Positions 1-21,400 of a stretch of DNA of 64,000 nt are shown here, piece after piece. Source of the stretch: Actinomadura sp. DC4 (lineage in GTDB: Bacteria; Actinomycetota; Actinomycetes; Streptosporangiales; Streptosporangiaceae); contig NZ_JAUEQY010000017.1 of the NCBI RefSeq assembly GCF_030406325.1, forward strand, positions 124,001 through 188,000, given 5' to 3'. Made by a program: the position numbers and the translations under genes. The first letter of the stretch is position 1, and each line of letters begins with the position of its first letter. The notes beneath the pieces were generated by a model. That model was not told the origin of the DNA, did not search any database, and saw only the letters and a program-made list of their open reading frames with translations.

Positions 1-1
1 C

Positions 2-1111
2 GCCGAGGGCGTGCGCGCCCGGCGGGTCGCCGTCGACTACGCCTCCCACTCCCCGCATGTCGAGCCGGTGCGTGAGCGGCTGCTCGCCGAGCTGGACGGC
101 GTCGCCTCCGGTGCGGGTGAGACGCCGCTGTTCTCGACCGTGACCGGTGAGGTGGCGGCGCCCGGCGAGCTCACCGCGGCGTACTGGTACCGCAACCTGC
201 GCGAGCCGGTGCGCTTCGACGAGGCGGTGAGCGCGATGCTCGCCGGCGGGCGGCGCGTGTTCGTCGAGGTGAGCCCGCACCCGGTCCTGCTTCCCGCGAT
301 CTCCGAACGCGCCGAGGAGTCCGGCGGGGGCGTCCTGGTCGCCACGCTCCGCCGGGACGAGGGCGGTTTCGGCCGGTTCTACGCCTCCCTCGCCGAGGTG
401 TACGCCGCCGGCGCGGCGGTCGACTGGCCGGCCGCCCTGGCGGCCGCGGGCGTGCATGGCCGCCGGGTCGACCTGCCCACGTACGCCTTCCAGCGGCAGC
501 GGTACTGGCTCGGCTCGGGCGCGGTGGAGTACGCCCCGGCCGGCCTGGAGCCGGACCCGCGCGGCGCCGGCGGCCCGGCCACGCTGCCGTCCCGGCTGGC
601 GGGCCTGGCGGAGGAGGACGCCCTGCGCCTGCTCGTGGAGGAGGTACGCGGGGAGGTCGCGGCCGTGCTCGGTCACTCGGGCCCGGAGTCCGTGGACCCG
701 GCGCGGCCGTTCACCCAGATCGGCCTGGACTCGATGGCGGCCGTGAAGCTGCGCGACCGCCTGAACGCGGCCGGCGCGGTGAAGCTGCCCACCACCGTGA
801 TCTTCGACCATCCGACCCCGGAGGCGCTGGCCGCGGTGCTGCGCGCCGAGATCGCCGCCTCCGGCGCGGCGCCGGCGGCCGAGCCGCTCGAGGTCCAGCT
901 CGACCGCGCGTACGCCGGGCTGCTGGCCGCCGGACCGGCCGACCTGGACCGGGCCGGCCTGGCGGCCCGGCTGCGGGCGATGCTCGCCGCGCTGGAGGAG
1001 GACGTCCCGGCGAACGGGCGGGCGGCGGACGCGGAGCTGGCCGACCGGCTCGGCGTCGCGAGCGACGATGAGATGTTCGCCTTCATCGACGGCCGGCTCG
1101 ACGGCGACTGA
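2..1111 (+). CDS. Type I polyketide synthase, C-terminal part (AT-ACP)
   Basis: The reading frame is open at the window edge, so only the last 369 residues of a modular PKS are seen. They hold the C-terminal part of an acyltransferase and an acyl carrier protein. The AT has the VDYASH motif that marks methylmalonyl-CoA-specific domains. The ACP (about residues 200-290) carries the phosphopantetheine serine in the motif IGLDSM, with Leu where Phe is usual. No reductive domain lies between AT and ACP, so this module leaves its beta-keto group unreduced. The last 60-70 residues resemble the helical C-terminal docking regions of the other PKSs here, so it should hand its chain to another subunit. 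The next gene starts with a loading module and cannot be its acceptor, so the gene order is not collinear at this point. Confidence 0.95.
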   Translation, partial: AEGVRARRVAVDYASHSPHVEPVRERLLAELDGVASGAGETPLFSTVTGEVAAPGELTAAYWYRNLREPVRFDEAVSAMLAGGRRVFVEVSPHPVLLPAISERAEESGGGVLVATLRRDEGGFGRFYASLAEVYAAGAAVDWPAALAAAGVHGRRVDLPTYAFQRQRYWLGSGAVEYAPAGLEPDPRGAGGPATLPSRLAGLAEEDALRLLVEEVRGEVAAVLGHSGPESVDPARPFTQIGLDSMAAVKLRDRLNAAGAVKLPTTVIFDHPTPEALAAVLRAEIAASGAAPAAEPLEVQLDRAYAGLLAAGPADLDRAGLAARLRAMLAALEEDVPANGRAADAELADRLGVASDDEMFAFIDGRLDGD

Positions 1112-1130
1112 ACGTCCGCTGAATGGACGT
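1112..1130 (+). terminator. Small inverted repeat after the upstream PKS
   Basis: ACGTCC, seven bases, GGACGT forms a 6-bp stem directly after the stop codon of the preceding PKS. There is no T tract, as is common in actinomycetes. It could be a weak terminator or only mRNA 3' end structure. Confidence 0.3.
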
Positions 1131-1398
1131 CGCGGGATATCCGACGTTAAAATCGGCGCGCTTGTGTGCTATTGCTTATCGTGACGATTTAATAGCATCC
1201 AGTAAATGGCCTGCGGCATTATGGCATTCAGCCATGAAGTGCTGATTAAGTCGCTCTAAAGCCGGGACCATAAAGCTTTCCCGACTGTCGTCCATTGTCG
1301 CCGCCTTGCCAATTTCGGGTACGCTGGTGACATATTCGGACCCGCGCTTGAAAGGGCGGTATTCCCGAGATGATGACGCATACCCTGCACGGAACTTC
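1131..1398 (+). promoter_or_regulatory. AT-richer intergenic region, likely promoter of the four-gene PKS unit
   Basis: This is the only real gap among the PKS genes (the others are separated by 4-32 bp) and it is clearly less GC-rich than its flanks, with runs such as GTTAAAATC and GATTTAATAGC. It precedes the gene with the loading module. This suggests that transcription of the four PKS genes restarts here. I could not assign -35/-10 boxes with confidence. A 74-codon minus-strand frame inside it lacks the GC3 bias of real genes and is not called. Confidence 0.5.
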
Positions 1399-4300
1399 AT
1401 GCTGACCGATCCGTCCGGACCTGCTGGTGTCGTCGTCCCGTGGGCGATCTCGGCGGCGGACGCCCCTGCTCTGCGCCGCCGGGCGAGGCAGCTGCACGCG
1501 TACCTCGGCGAGCGTCCCGGCCTCGACGCCGCCGACGTCGCCGCCGCGCTGGCGCCGACCGCCGGTCACGAGCGGCGCGCCGTGGTCGTCGGCGACCGTG
1601 ACCGGCTGCTCGGCGGGCTCGCCGCGCTCGCCGGCGGCACGGACGCGGCCGGCCTCGTGCACGGCGGGGCGGCCGATGAGCGGCCCGAGGGCGGGCTCGC
1701 CTTCGTCTTCCCCGGTCAGGGCGGGCAATGGCCCGGGATGGCGGCCGGCCTGCTCGACACCTCCCCGGTCTTCGCCGCGCGCATGCGCGCGTGCGCCGAC
1801 GCCCTGGCCGAACACGTCGGCTGGTCGCCGATCGACGTCGTGCGCGGCCTGCCCGGCACGCCCGACCCCGCCGCGGCCGACGTCGTCCAGCCCGTGCTGT
1901 TCGCCGTCATGGTGTCCCTGGCGGCGCTGTGGGAGGCGCACGGCGTCGTCCCGGACGCCGTCGTCGGGCACAGCATGGGCGAGATCGCCGCCGCGTACGT
2001 CGCGGGCGCGCTCTCGCTGGAGGACGCGACGCGGGTGAGCGTCGTGTGGAGCCGCGCGCAGGCCAAGCTCGCCGGCCGCGGCGAGATGGCCCTGGTCGCG
2101 CTGCCCGCGCCCCGCATGTGGGCGCGGCTCGCCCGCTGGGGTGAGCGGATCGTGCTCGCCGGCGTGAACGGGCCCACGTCCGTGGTCATCTCCGGCGACC
2201 GGGACGCCGTCGCGGAGGAGTGCGCCGCTCTTGAGGCCGGTGGCGTGTCCGCCCGGATCATCCCGGTCGGCCTCGCCGCGCACGCCCCGCACATCGACGA
2301 GGTCCTCGACGAGATCCGCCGCGGCGTGGCGCCCGTCACGGCGCGCACGCCGCGCATTCCGATCTACTCCGGCCACGCCGGCGGGCTGCTCACCGGCGCC
2401 ACCGACGCCGGCTTCTGGTGCGGCGCCCTGCGCGAGATCGTCCTGTTCGACCCGGCCGTCCGCGCCCTGCTGGACGACGGGCACCGCACGTTCGTCGAGG
2501 TCGGACCGCACCCGGTGCTGACGGCGAGCATCGAGGAGACCGCCGGCGACCACGACGTCGACCGCGTCTTCGTGACCGGCACGCTGCGCCGCGCCGCAGG
2601 CGACCTGGCCCGGTTCTACCGCCAGGCCGCCGAGCTGTCCGTACGCGGCCTGGACGTCGACTGGCGGCCCGCGTACGCGTCCGGGCGTCCCGTGGACCTG
2701 CCCGCCGAGCCCGCGCCCGGTGAGGACGCCGGCGAGGAGGGCGAGGGCCCGGTGCGGCGCCTGTCCGGGCTGCCGGCGGCCGAGCGCCACGCGACGCTGC
2801 TGGCCCTCGTCCGCGAGGAGGCCGCGATCGTCTCGGGCCGGTCCGGCGACGGCGGCCTGGACGACCGGCGCGCCCTGCGCGAGCTCGGCTTCGACTCCGC
2901 CGCAGCGGTCGAGCTGCGCAACCGGCTGCGTACGGCGACGGGGCTGTCCCTGCCGACCTCGCTCGTCTTCGACCATCCCACGCTCGCCGGGCTCGCCGCG
3001 TACGTGGGCGAGGAGCTGGCCGGCGGCCACGCCGTGGCCGAGGAGCACGAGTCCCGCGCCGCCGAGGACGATCCGCTGGCGATCGTCGGCATGGCCTGCC
3101 GCTATCCGGGCGGCGCCGACTCGCCCGAGGACCTGTGGCGGCTGGTGGACGAGGGCATCGACGCCGTCGGAACGTTCCCGGCCGACCGCGGCTGGGACCT
3201 CGACGGCCTTTACAGCCCCGACCCCGAGCGCCCCGGCACCACCTACGCCTCCTCCGGCGGCTTCCGTTATGACGCCGCCGGGTTCGACGCCGAGTTCTTC
3301 GGCATCCCGCCGCGCGAGGCGCTCGCCATGGACCCCCAGCAGCGGCTGCTGCTGGAGGTCGCGTGGGAGGCGCTGGAGCGGGCCGGCATCGACCCGGACA
3401 CGCTGCGCGGCACCCGTACGGGCGTGTTCGCGGGCGTGATGGCCCAGGAGTACGGCCCGCGGATGCACGAGGGCACCGGCGACGTCGAGGGGTACCTGCT
3501 GACCGGCGGCACGGCCAGCGTCGCCTCCGGCCGGATCGCCTACACCCTCGGCCTGGAGGGCCCCGCCGTCTCGGTCGATACGGCCTGCTCGTCCTCGCTG
3601 GTGGCGCTGCACACGGCCGCGCAGTCGCTGCGTCGCGGCGAGTGCTCGCTCGCGCTCGTCGCCGGCGTCACGGTCATGGCCACGCCCGGTCTGTTCGTGG
3701 AGTTCTCGCGGCTGCGCGGCCTCGCGCCGGACGGGCGGTGCAAGTCGTTCGCGGCGGCCGCCGACGGTACGGGCTGGGGCGAGGGCGGGGGCGTGCTCGT
3801 CCTCGAGCGGCTGTCGGACGCGCGCCGCGCCGGCCACCCGGTCCTGGCCGTCATCCGCGGCAGCGCGGTGAACCAGGACGGCGCGAGCAACGGCCTGAGC
3901 GCGCCGAGCGGCGCCGCCCAGCAGCGGCTCATCCGCCGGGCGCTCGCCACCTCCGGCCTGCGCGCCGCCGACGTGGACGTGCTGGAGGCGCACGGCACCG
4001 GGACGACCCTGGGCGACCCGATCGAGGCCGAGGCTGTGCTCGCCACGTACGGGCAGGACCGCGCCCGGCCGCTGCTCCTCGGGTCGGTCAAGTCGAACAT
4101 CGGCCACACCCAGGCCGCCGCCGGCATGGCCGGTGTGATCAAGATGGTGCTCGCGCTGCGGCACGAGTCGGTGCCGCGGACGCTGCACGTGGACGAGCCG
4201 TCGCCGCACGTCGACTGGGACTCCGGCGCGGTGGCGCTCGTACGCGAACCGGTCCCGTGGCCGCGGGGCGAGCGCGTCCGCCGGGCGGGAGTGTCCTCGT

Positions 4301-7300
4301 TCGGCATCAGCGGCACGAACGCGCACGTGATCCTGGAGGAGGCACCCGCGGAGGCCGCCGCCGGGCCGGCCGGCGAGGCGCCGCCGGTGCTGCCGTGGGT
4401 GCTGACCGCCCGGTCCGAACCCGCATTGCGCGCCCAGGCCGGGCGCCTGGCCGCGAGCGTCTCGGCGGCCGACCCCGCCGACGTCGGCTTCTCGCTGGCC
4501 ACGACGCGCTCGGCGCTGGCGCACCGCGCCGTGGTGATCGGCGCCGGCCGTGTCGGGCTGCTGCGCGGCCTGGACGCCGCCGCCTCCGGAGCCGAGGCCC
4601 CGTGCGTCGTGCGCGGCGTCGCCGCCGACCCCGGCCGGGTCGCGTTCGTCTTCCCGGGCCAGGGGTCGCAGTGGCCGGGGATGGCGGCGGGCCTGCTGGC
4701 CGAGTCCCCGGTGTTCCGCGCGCGGCTCGCCGAGTGCGACGCGGCGCTGGCCCCCCACACCGGCTGGTCCCTGGAGGCCGTCGTACGCGGCGGCGCGGAC
4801 GCGCCGGACCTGGGCCGGGTGGACGTCGTGCAGCCCGCGCTGTTCGGCGTGATGGTCGCCCTCGCCGGGCTCTGGCAGTCGATGGGCGTACGGCCCGGCG
4901 CCGTCGCCGGGCATTCGCAGGGGGAGATCGCGGCGGCGTGCGTCGCCGAAATCCTGTCGCTGCAGGACGCGGCGCGGGTCGTTTCGCTGCGCGCGCGGGC
5001 GCTGCGGGAGCTTGCCGGGTCCGGGGCGATGGCCTCGGTGCTGGCGCCCGCCGGCCGGGTCGCGGCGATGCTGGTCCCCGGCGGGGACCTTACGGTCGCG
5101 GCGGTCAACGGGCCGGCGAGCACGGTCGTGTCCGGGCCACCGGACGCCGTGGCCGCGCTGGTCGCCGCGTGTGAGGCGGACGGCCTGCGCGCCCGGCTGA
5201 TCCCGGTCGACTACGCCTCGCACAACGCGCAGGTGGACTCGCTGCGCGAGTCCCTGCTCGCCGAGCTGGGCGAGGTGCGGCCCGGTCCGGGCACCGCCGA
5301 CCTGTACTCCTCGGTGACCGGCGAGCGCCTGGACCCCGCGGAGCTGGACGCCGCGTACTGGTTCCGCAACCTGCGTGAGCCGGTGCGCTTCGAGGACGCC
5401 ACGCGCGCCCTGCTCGCCGACGGGTACGGCGCGTTCGTCGAGTGCGCCCCGCACCCCGTCCTGTCCTCGGCCGTCGCGGACACCGCCGAGGACCGGCCCG
5501 GCCGTGCGCCGCTGGTCGTGGGCTCGCTGCGCCGCGGCGAGGGCGGCCTGGAGCGGTTCCTCACCTCGGCCGCCGAGGCGTTCGCGGGCGGCGTCGCGGT
5601 GGAGTGGTCCTTCGGTTCCGGACGCCGCCGGGTCGGCCTGCCGACCTATCCGTTCCAGCACCGGCACTACTGGCTGGCCACGCCCGAGACGGCCGCGGAC
5701 GCCGCCGGTCTCGGCGGTCTGGGCGGTCTGGGCTTTGGCCACGCCGGGCACCCGCTCCTGGGCGCCGCGGTGGAGCTCGCCGACGGCACCGGCCGGCTGT
5801 TCACCGCCGAGCTGTCACGCGAGCGGCAGCCCTGGCTCGCCGACCACGCGGTCCTCGGCACGGCCATCGTGCCGGGGGCGGCGTTCGCCGACCTGTTCGC
5901 GTGGGCCGGCGGGCGGATCGGCCGCCCGCACGTCGCCGAGCTGGTCATCCTGGCGCCGCTCGTGCTCCCGGAGGAGGGCGCGGTCACCCTGCAGCTCCGG
6001 GTCCGGGAGACCGGCACCGCCGACGTGTACGCCCGTGGCGCCGCCGGCTGGAACCACCACGCCACCGCGACCCTCGCCTCCGAGGGCCCCGCCCCGGCCG
6101 CCGCGCCGTTGACCTGGCCGCCGGCCGGCGCGGAGCCGGTGGACCTGGACGGCGTGTACGACCGGCTGGCCGACGCGGGCTACGGCTACGGGCCCGCGTT
6201 CCGCGGCCTGCGTGCCGTCTGGCGGCTCGGCGCGGAGGTCTTCGCCGAGGTCGCGCTGCCCGGCGAGGCCGGCGTCTCGGGGCACGCGGTGCATCCGGCA
6301 CTGCTGGACGCGGCGCTGCACCCGGTGGCGGCCGGTCTCCTGGGCGACGTCCCGGCCGGGTCGGTGCCGTTCTCCTGGACCGGGGTGTCGGCGGGCCCGG
6401 GCGCCTCCGACGCGCTGCGCGTCCGGCTCACGCCGGGCGCGGACGGCGCCGTGACGGTCGCCGCCTGCGACGCCGCCGGGACGCCCGTCGTCTCCGTGGC
6501 CGGGCTCGTCTTCCGGCCGATCGACCCCGAACGCCTCGGCGCGGCACGTGTCGCGGCGGGCGGCGGCGGCCTGCTGCACGTCGAGTGGTCGCCCGCGCCG
6601 GCCGCGACCGCCGTGTCCGGCCGCCCCGGCGTCGAGGACGGCCTCGTCGTCCTCGGCGAGGGCGCGGTGCCCGACCTGGCCGCGCTCGTGGCCGCCGTCG
6701 ACGCCGGCGCTCCGGTGCCGGCCGCCGTCGTGGCGCGCGCGCCATCCGGCGAGGACGGCCCGGCAGGGGCGCACGCCGGGGTGCGGTGGCTGCTCGGCCT
6801 GCTGCGCGAATGGTTCGCCGAGGAGCGGCTCGCCGCGTCGCGCCTGGTCGTGGTGGCCCGTGGCGCCATCGCCGCGATCGAGGGGGAGACGTCGTCGCCG
6901 GCCGCCGCCGCGCTGTGCGGCCTGGTCCGGGTGGCCGCGGCCGAGCATCCGGGCGGGTTCCTGCTGGCCGACCTCGACGAGGCCGAGGAGTCGTGGGAGG
7001 CGCTGCGGTCCGCCGCCGCGTACGGCGAGCCGCAGCTCGCGATCCGCGGCGGGCGGATCCTGCGGCCCCGCCTGGTCCGCGCGGCCGACGCGGAGAGCGC
7101 TCCGGCGGCCATCGGCGGGACGGTCCTGGTCACCGGCGGCACCGGCGCCCTGGGCGCGGAGGTCGCCGCCCACCTGGCCGAACGCCACGGCGTCCGCCAC
7201 CTGCTGCTGCTGAGCCGCCAGGGGCCGGCCGCCGAGGGCGCCGGCAAGCTCACGACCCGTATCGCCGAGCTCGGCGCGGAGGCGACCGTCCTCGCGTGCG

Positions 7301-8406
7301 ACACCACGGACCGCGCGGCCCTCGCGCGCGCCCTCGCCCAGGTCCCGCAGGAGCACCCTCTGACGGGGGTCGTCCACTCGGCCGGCGTCCTGGACGACGG
7401 CGCCCTCGACGCGCTCACCCCCGGACGCTTCGCCGAGGTCATGCGCGTCAAGGCCGACGCCGCGTGGCACCTGCACGAGCTGACCCGGGGGAAGGACCTG
7501 GCGATGTTCGTGCTGTTCTCCTCGGCCGCCGGGCTGCTCGGCAACCCCGGGCAGGCCAACTACGCGGCCGGCTGCGCATTCACCGACGCGCTCGCCGAGC
7601 ACCGCCGCGCGCTGGGCCTGCCCGCCACCTCGATCGCCTGGGGCCTGTGGGAGACGCCGACCGGGCTGACCGCCCGCCTCGGTGAGCCGGACCTGGCGCG
7701 GATGCGGCGGCGTCTCGGCCTGGCCGCGATGACCTCCGCGGACGGCCTGGCGATGTTCGACGCCGCGGTCGGCTCGGACCGGGCGGTGTCGATGGCCGCC
7801 CGCCTGGACCAGACGGCGCTGCGCACGAGCACGGACCTGCCCGCGCTCCTGTCCGGGCTCACCCCGGCGCGCGGCGGCCCGGAGCCGGTCGCGCCGCCGG
7901 ACCTGCCCGGACGGCTCGCCGTCATGGCTCCGGATGAGGCGGAGGACGCCCTGCGCGACCTGGTGTGCGCGCACGCCGCCACGGTGCTCGGCTACGCGCG
8001 GCCGCAGGCGGTCGACCCCGACCGCGCCTTCTCCGAGCTCGGTTTCGACTCGCTGACCGCCGTGGAGCTGCGCAACCGGCTGAGCGCCGCCACCGGCGTA
8101 CGGCTGTCGGCGACGCTCGCCTTCGACCACCCGACTCCGGCGGCGCTCGCCGTGCACCTGCGCGACCGGCTCGTCGTCGAGCGGGACGCCGCCGCGCCGA
8201 TCCTCGGCGAGCTCGACCGGCTCTCGGACACGGTGTTCGCGGCCGGGGTCGACGACGAGGGCAGGGCGGCCATCAGCGAGCGCCTCACGCGCCTGCTGCG
8301 CGACCTGGACGGCCGGGGCGGCGACGGGAGCGTGGCCGGAGAGCTGCACGAGGCCAGCGACGACGAGGTCTTCGACTTCATCGGCCGCGAGTTCGGGATC
8401 TCGTGA
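1399..8406 (+). CDS. Type I PKS: loading AT-ACP and module 1 (KS-AT-DH-KR-ACP)
   Basis: Starts at the ATG at 1399 (MLTDPSG), preceded by GGAA; an upstream TTG would add unconserved residues. Loading AT (about residues 100-435): active-site GHSMGE, but the Arg that binds the free carboxylate of dicarboxylic extenders is Trp (residue 217, VVWSRAQ). This is known for AT-ACP loaders using monocarboxylic starters such as propionyl- or a branched acyl-CoA. Loading ACP serine is about residue 500 (GFDS). KS1 (557-983) has catalytic Cys730, HGTGT and NIGHT. AT1 (GHSQG, YASH) predicts methylmalonyl. DH1 has [11 protein letters not shown] and LLDAALH, so looks active. KR1 has the B-type LDD motif, but the catalytic Asn four residues after Tyr is Cys (YAAGC). 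The ACP and a helical docking tail end the protein. Predicted unit: alpha-methyl enoyl, if KR1 works. Confidence 0.95.
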   Translation: MLTDPSGPAGVVVPWAISAADAPALRRRARQLHAYLGERPGLDAADVAAALAPTAGHERRAVVVGDRDRLLGGLAALAGGTDAAGLVHGGAADERPEGGLAFVFPGQGGQWPGMAAGLLDTSPVFAARMRACADALAEHVGWSPIDVVRGLPGTPDPAAADVVQPVLFAVMVSLAALWEAHGVVPDAVVGHSMGEIAAAYVAGALSLEDATRVSVVWSRAQAKLAGRGEMALVALPAPRMWARLARWGERIVLAGVNGPTSVVISGDRDAVAEECAALEAGGVSARIIPVGLAAHAPHIDEVLDEIRRGVAPVTARTPRIPIYSGHAGGLLTGATDAGFWCGALREIVLFDPAVRALLDDGHRTFVEVGPHPVLTASIEETAGDHDVDRVFVTGTLRRAAGDLARFYRQAAELSVRGLDVDWRPAYASGRPVDLPAEPAPGEDAGEEGEGPVRRLSGLPAAERHATLLALVREEAAIVSGRSGDGGLDDRRALRELGFDSAAAVELRNRLRTATGLSLPTSLVFDHPTLAGLAAYVGEELAGGHAVAEEHESRAAEDDPLAIVGMACRYPGGADSPEDLWRLVDEGIDAVGTFPADRGWDLDGLYSPDPERPGTTYASSGGFRYDAAGFDAEFFGIPPREALAMDPQQRLLLEVAWEALERAGIDPDTLRGTRTGVFAGVMAQEYGPRMHEGTGDVEGYLLTGGTASVASGRIAYTLGLEGPAVSVDTACSSSLVALHTAAQSLRRGECSLALVAGVTVMATPGLFVEFSRLRGLAPDGRCKSFAAAADGTGWGEGGGVLVLERLSDARRAGHPVLAVIRGSAVNQDGASNGLSAPSGAAQQRLIRRALATSGLRAADVDVLEAHGTGTTLGDPIEAEAVLATYGQDRARPLLLGSVKSNIGHTQAAAGMAGVIKMVLALRHESVPRTLHVDEPSPHVDWDSGAVALVREPVPWPRGERVRRAGVSSFGISGTNAHVILEEAPAEAAAGPAGEAPPVLPWVLTARSEPALRAQAGRLAASVSAADPADVGFSLATTRSALAHRAVVIGAGRVGLLRGLDAAASGAEAPCVVRGVAADPGRVAFVFPGQGSQWPGMAAGLLAESPVFRARLAECDAALAPHTGWSLEAVVRGGADAPDLGRVDVVQPALFGVMVALAGLWQSMGVRPGAVAGHSQGEIAAACVAEILSLQDAARVVSLRARALRELAGSGAMASVLAPAGRVAAMLVPGGDLTVAAVNGPASTVVSGPPDAVAALVAACEADGLRARLIPVDYASHNAQVDSLRESLLAELGEVRPGPGTADLYSSVTGERLDPAELDAAYWFRNLREPVRFEDATRALLADGYGAFVECAPHPVLSSAVADTAEDRPGRAPLVVGSLRRGEGGLERFLTSAAEAFAGGVAVEWSFGSGRRRVGLPTYPFQHRHYWLATPETAADAAGLGGLGGLGFGHAGHPLLGAAVELADGTGRLFTAELSRERQPWLADHAVLGTAIVPGAAFADLFAWAGGRIGRPHVAELVILAPLVLPEEGAVTLQLRVRETGTADVYARGAAGWNHHATATLASEGPAPAAAPLTWPPAGAEPVDLDGVYDRLADAGYGYGPAFRGLRAVWRLGAEVFAEVALPGEAGVSGHAVHPALLDAALHPVAAGLLGDVPAGSVPFSWTGVSAGPGASDALRVRLTPGADGAVTVAACDAAGTPVVSVAGLVFRPIDPERLGAARVAAGGGGLLHVEWSPAPAATAVSGRPGVEDGLVVLGEGAVPDLAALVAAVDAGAPVPAAVVARAPSGEDGPAGAHAGVRWLLGLLREWFAEERLAASRLVVVARGAIAAIEGETSSPAAAALCGLVRVAAAEHPGGFLLADLDEAEESWEALRSAAAYGEPQLAIRGGRILRPRLVRAADAESAPAAIGGTVLVTGGTGALGAEVAAHLAERHGVRHLLLLSRQGPAAEGAGKLTTRIAELGAEATVLACDTTDRAALARALAQVPQEHPLTGVVHSAGVLDDGALDALTPGRFAEVMRVKADAAWHLHELTRGKDLAMFVLFSSAAGLLGNPGQANYAAGCAFTDALAEHRRALGLPATSIAWGLWETPTGLTARLGEPDLARMRRRLGLAAMTSADGLAMFDAAVGSDRAVSMAARLDQTALRTSTDLPALLSGLTPARGGPEPVAPPDLPGRLAVMAPDEAEDALRDLVCAHAATVLGYARPQAVDPDRAFSELGFDSLTAVELRNRLSAATGVRLSATLAFDHPTPAALAVHLRDRLVVERDAAAPILGELDRLSDTVFAAGVDDEGRAAISERLTRLLRDLDGRGGDGSVAGELHEASDDEVFDFIGREFGIS

Positions 8407-8432
8407 CGTACACGACGGGGAGTTGAGGATCG

Positions 8433-18386
<9,954 letters not shown>

Positions 18387-18418
18387 CCGGCACCCTTCCG
18401 ACGAAGACGAGGAACGTG

Positions 18419-21400
18419 ATGGCAGAAGACTCTCAGCTGGTCGGCTACCTCAAGCGGATGACCGTCGACCTGCACGACGCCCGCGCGAGGCTGCGCGAGG
18501 CCGACGACGCCGCCCACGAGCCGATCGCCATCGTCGGGATGGCGTGCCGCTACCCCGGCGGGGCCGACTCACCGGAGGCGCTGTGGCGCCTGGTCGAGGA
18601 GGGCGTGGACGCGGTCGGTCCCTTCCCCGGCAATCGCGGCTGGGACCTGGAGGCCCTGTACGACCCGGACCCCGACGCCCCGCTGACCAGCTACACCACC
18701 GAGGGCGGGTTCCTCTACGACGCGGCCGACTTCGACGCCGGCCTGTTCGGCATGTCGCCCCGCGAGGCCCTCGCCACCGACCCGCAGCAGCGCCTGCTGC
18801 TGGAGTGCGCGTGGGAGGCGTTCGAGCGGGCCGGCATCGCGCCCACCTCGCTGCGCGGCACCGCGACGGGCGTCTTCGCCGGGTGCATGTACTTCGACTA
18901 CGGCGGCCGGCTCGGCCACGCGCCGGGCGAGTTCGAGGGCTACCTGGGCACCGGCAGCGCGGGCAGCGTGGCCTGCGGCCGGGTCGCCTACACCTTCGGC
19001 CTGGAGGGCCCGGCGGTGACCGTCGACACGGCGTGCTCGTCGTCGCTGGTGGCGCTGCACCTGGCGGCGCAGTCGCTGCGGCGCGGCGAGTGCACGATGG
19101 CGCTCGCGGGCGGCGTGACCGTGATGGCGACGCCCGGCTCCTTCCAGGAGTTCTCCCGGCAGCGCGGCCTGGCCCCCGACGGCCGGTGCAAGTCCTACTC
19201 GGCGGCGGCGGACGGCACGGGCTGGGCCGAGGGCGCCGGCTGGCTCCTGGTCGAGCGGCTGTCGGACGCGCGGCGGCTCGGTCACCGGGTGCTGGCCGTC
19301 ATGCGCGGCTCGGCGGTGAACCAGGACGGCGCGAGCAACGGCATCACCGCCCCCAACGGCCCCGCGCAGGAGCGGGTGATCCGCTCGGCGCTGGCGGACG
19401 CGCGGCTGACCACCGCCGACGTGGACGTGGTCGAGGGCCACGGCACGGGCACGACGCTGGGCGACCCGATCGAGGCGCAGGCGCTGCTGGCCACGTACGG
19501 GCGCGACCGGCCGGCGGACCGCTCGCTGCTGCTCGGCTCGATCAAGTCCAATATCGGGCACGCCCAGGCCGCGGCCGGCGTCGCGGGCGTGATCAAGATG
19601 GTGATGGCGATGCGGCACGGCACGGTGCCGCGCACGCTGCACGCCGAGGAGCGCTCCCCGCACGTGGACTGGGACTCCGGCGCGGTCCGCCTCGTGCGGG
19701 AGCCCGCGCCGTGGCCGGACGGCGACCGGCCGCGCCGCGCCGCGGTCTCCTCGTTCGGCATCGGCGGCACCAACGCCCACGTGGTCCTGGAGCAGGCCGC
19801 CGACGAGCCCGCCGGCGACGCCGTACCCGCCGCGCCGGGGCTCGTGCCCTGGGTCGTCTCGGCCGGTACGGGCGCGGCGCTGCCGGCGCAGGCCGCCCGG
19901 CTCGCCGCGAGCGTGCCGGAAGGCGCCGACCCGGCCGGCGTCGGGTCCGCGCTGGTGCGCACGCGGGCGCTGCTGGACCACCGCGCGGTCCTGCTCGGCC
20001 GCGACCGGGCCGGCCTGATGGAGGCGCTCGGCGCGCTGGCGCGGGGCGAGGAGCATCCCGCGCTCGTCCGCGGGGCGGCGCGGCCGGCGGGCAAGGTCGG
20101 GTTCGTCTTCCCCGGCGGCGGCAGCCACCGCGCCGGCATGGGCCGGGAGCTGTCCGCGCGCTTCCCGGTCTTCGCCGCGGCCTTCGAGACGGTCTGCGCC
20201 GCCCTGGACGAGCGGCTGGACGGGGAGGCGCCGCTGCGCGCGGCGATCGACGGCGCGGACGACCGGCTCGGCCGCTTCGACTGGGCGCAGTACGCGACGT
20301 TCGCGTTCGAGGTCGCGCTGTACCGGCTGCTGGAGACCCTCCTCCCACGTCCCGGCGTCCTGGTCGGCCATTCTCTCGGCGAGGTCACCGCGGCGCACGT
20401 CGCCGGGGTGCTGTCCCTGGAGGACGCCTGCACGCTGGTGGTGCACCGGAGCCGGCTGATGCAGGCGCTGCCCGCCGGGGCGATGACCGCCGTGCAGGCG
20501 GCCGAGCCCGAGGTGACCGCGCTGCTGGCCGGCCGGGAGGCCGAGGTGGCCGTCGCCGCCGTCAACGGCGCGAACGCGCTCGTGCTGTCCGGCACGGAGG
20601 AGGCCGTCGGGGCGGTCGCCGCGACGCTCGCCGGGCGCGGCCGCAAGACCACGCGCCTGCGGGTCGACCGGCCCTCGCACTCGCCGCTGATGGACCCGAT
20701 GCTGGAGGAGTTCGGGCGGATCACCGCCGGCCTCACCTACCGCGAACCCGACATCCCGATCATCTCGACGGTCACCGGCGAACCGGCCGGGCCCGGCGAG
20801 ATGAGCACCGGCGCCTACTGGGTCCGCAACGTCCGCGCGACGGTCCGGTTCGCGGACGCGGTCGGTCGGGCGGCCGGGCAGGGCGCGACCGCGTTCGTCG
20901 AGGTCGGCCCCGACACCACGCTCACCCCGATGGTCGGCGACTGCTTCGAGGAGGAGGCCCCGGTCGTGGTGGCCACCGCGCACCGCGACCGTACCGAGCC
21001 CGAGGCGCTCGTGACCGGCCTGGCCCAGGCCTTCGTCCAGGGCGTCGCGGTCGAGTGGACCGCCCTGGCGCCCGGCTCCGGCACCCGGTTCGAGCCGCCC
21101 ACGTACGCCTTCCGGCGCCGCCGCTACTGGCTCGACGCGCCGCCCCTCCTCGCCGGCGTCGCCGACGCGGGCCTGGAGCCGGCCGGCCATCCGCTGCTCG
21201 GCGCGGCGACGCGGCTCGCCGACGGCGGCGGCTGGGTGTTCAGCGGCCGGATCGGCCTGGGAGACGAGCCGTGGCTGGCCGACCACGCCGTGCTCGGCAC
21301 CGTGATCCTTCCCGGCGCGGCCGTCGCCGAGCTCGCCGTGGGCGTCGGCGACCAGGTCGGCTGCGCCCATCTGGCCGAGCTGGTCCTCACCACGCCGCTC

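Noticed and set aside
1176-1400. 74-codon minus-strand frame in the PKS intergenic region
   Set aside because: No GC3 bias, no recognisable family and it covers the likely promoter of the PKS unit.
1246-5751. 1501-codon minus-strand frame opposite the PKS
   Set aside because: Shadow of the real + strand gene in very GC-rich DNA; Arg/Gly/Pro/His-rich, no domains.
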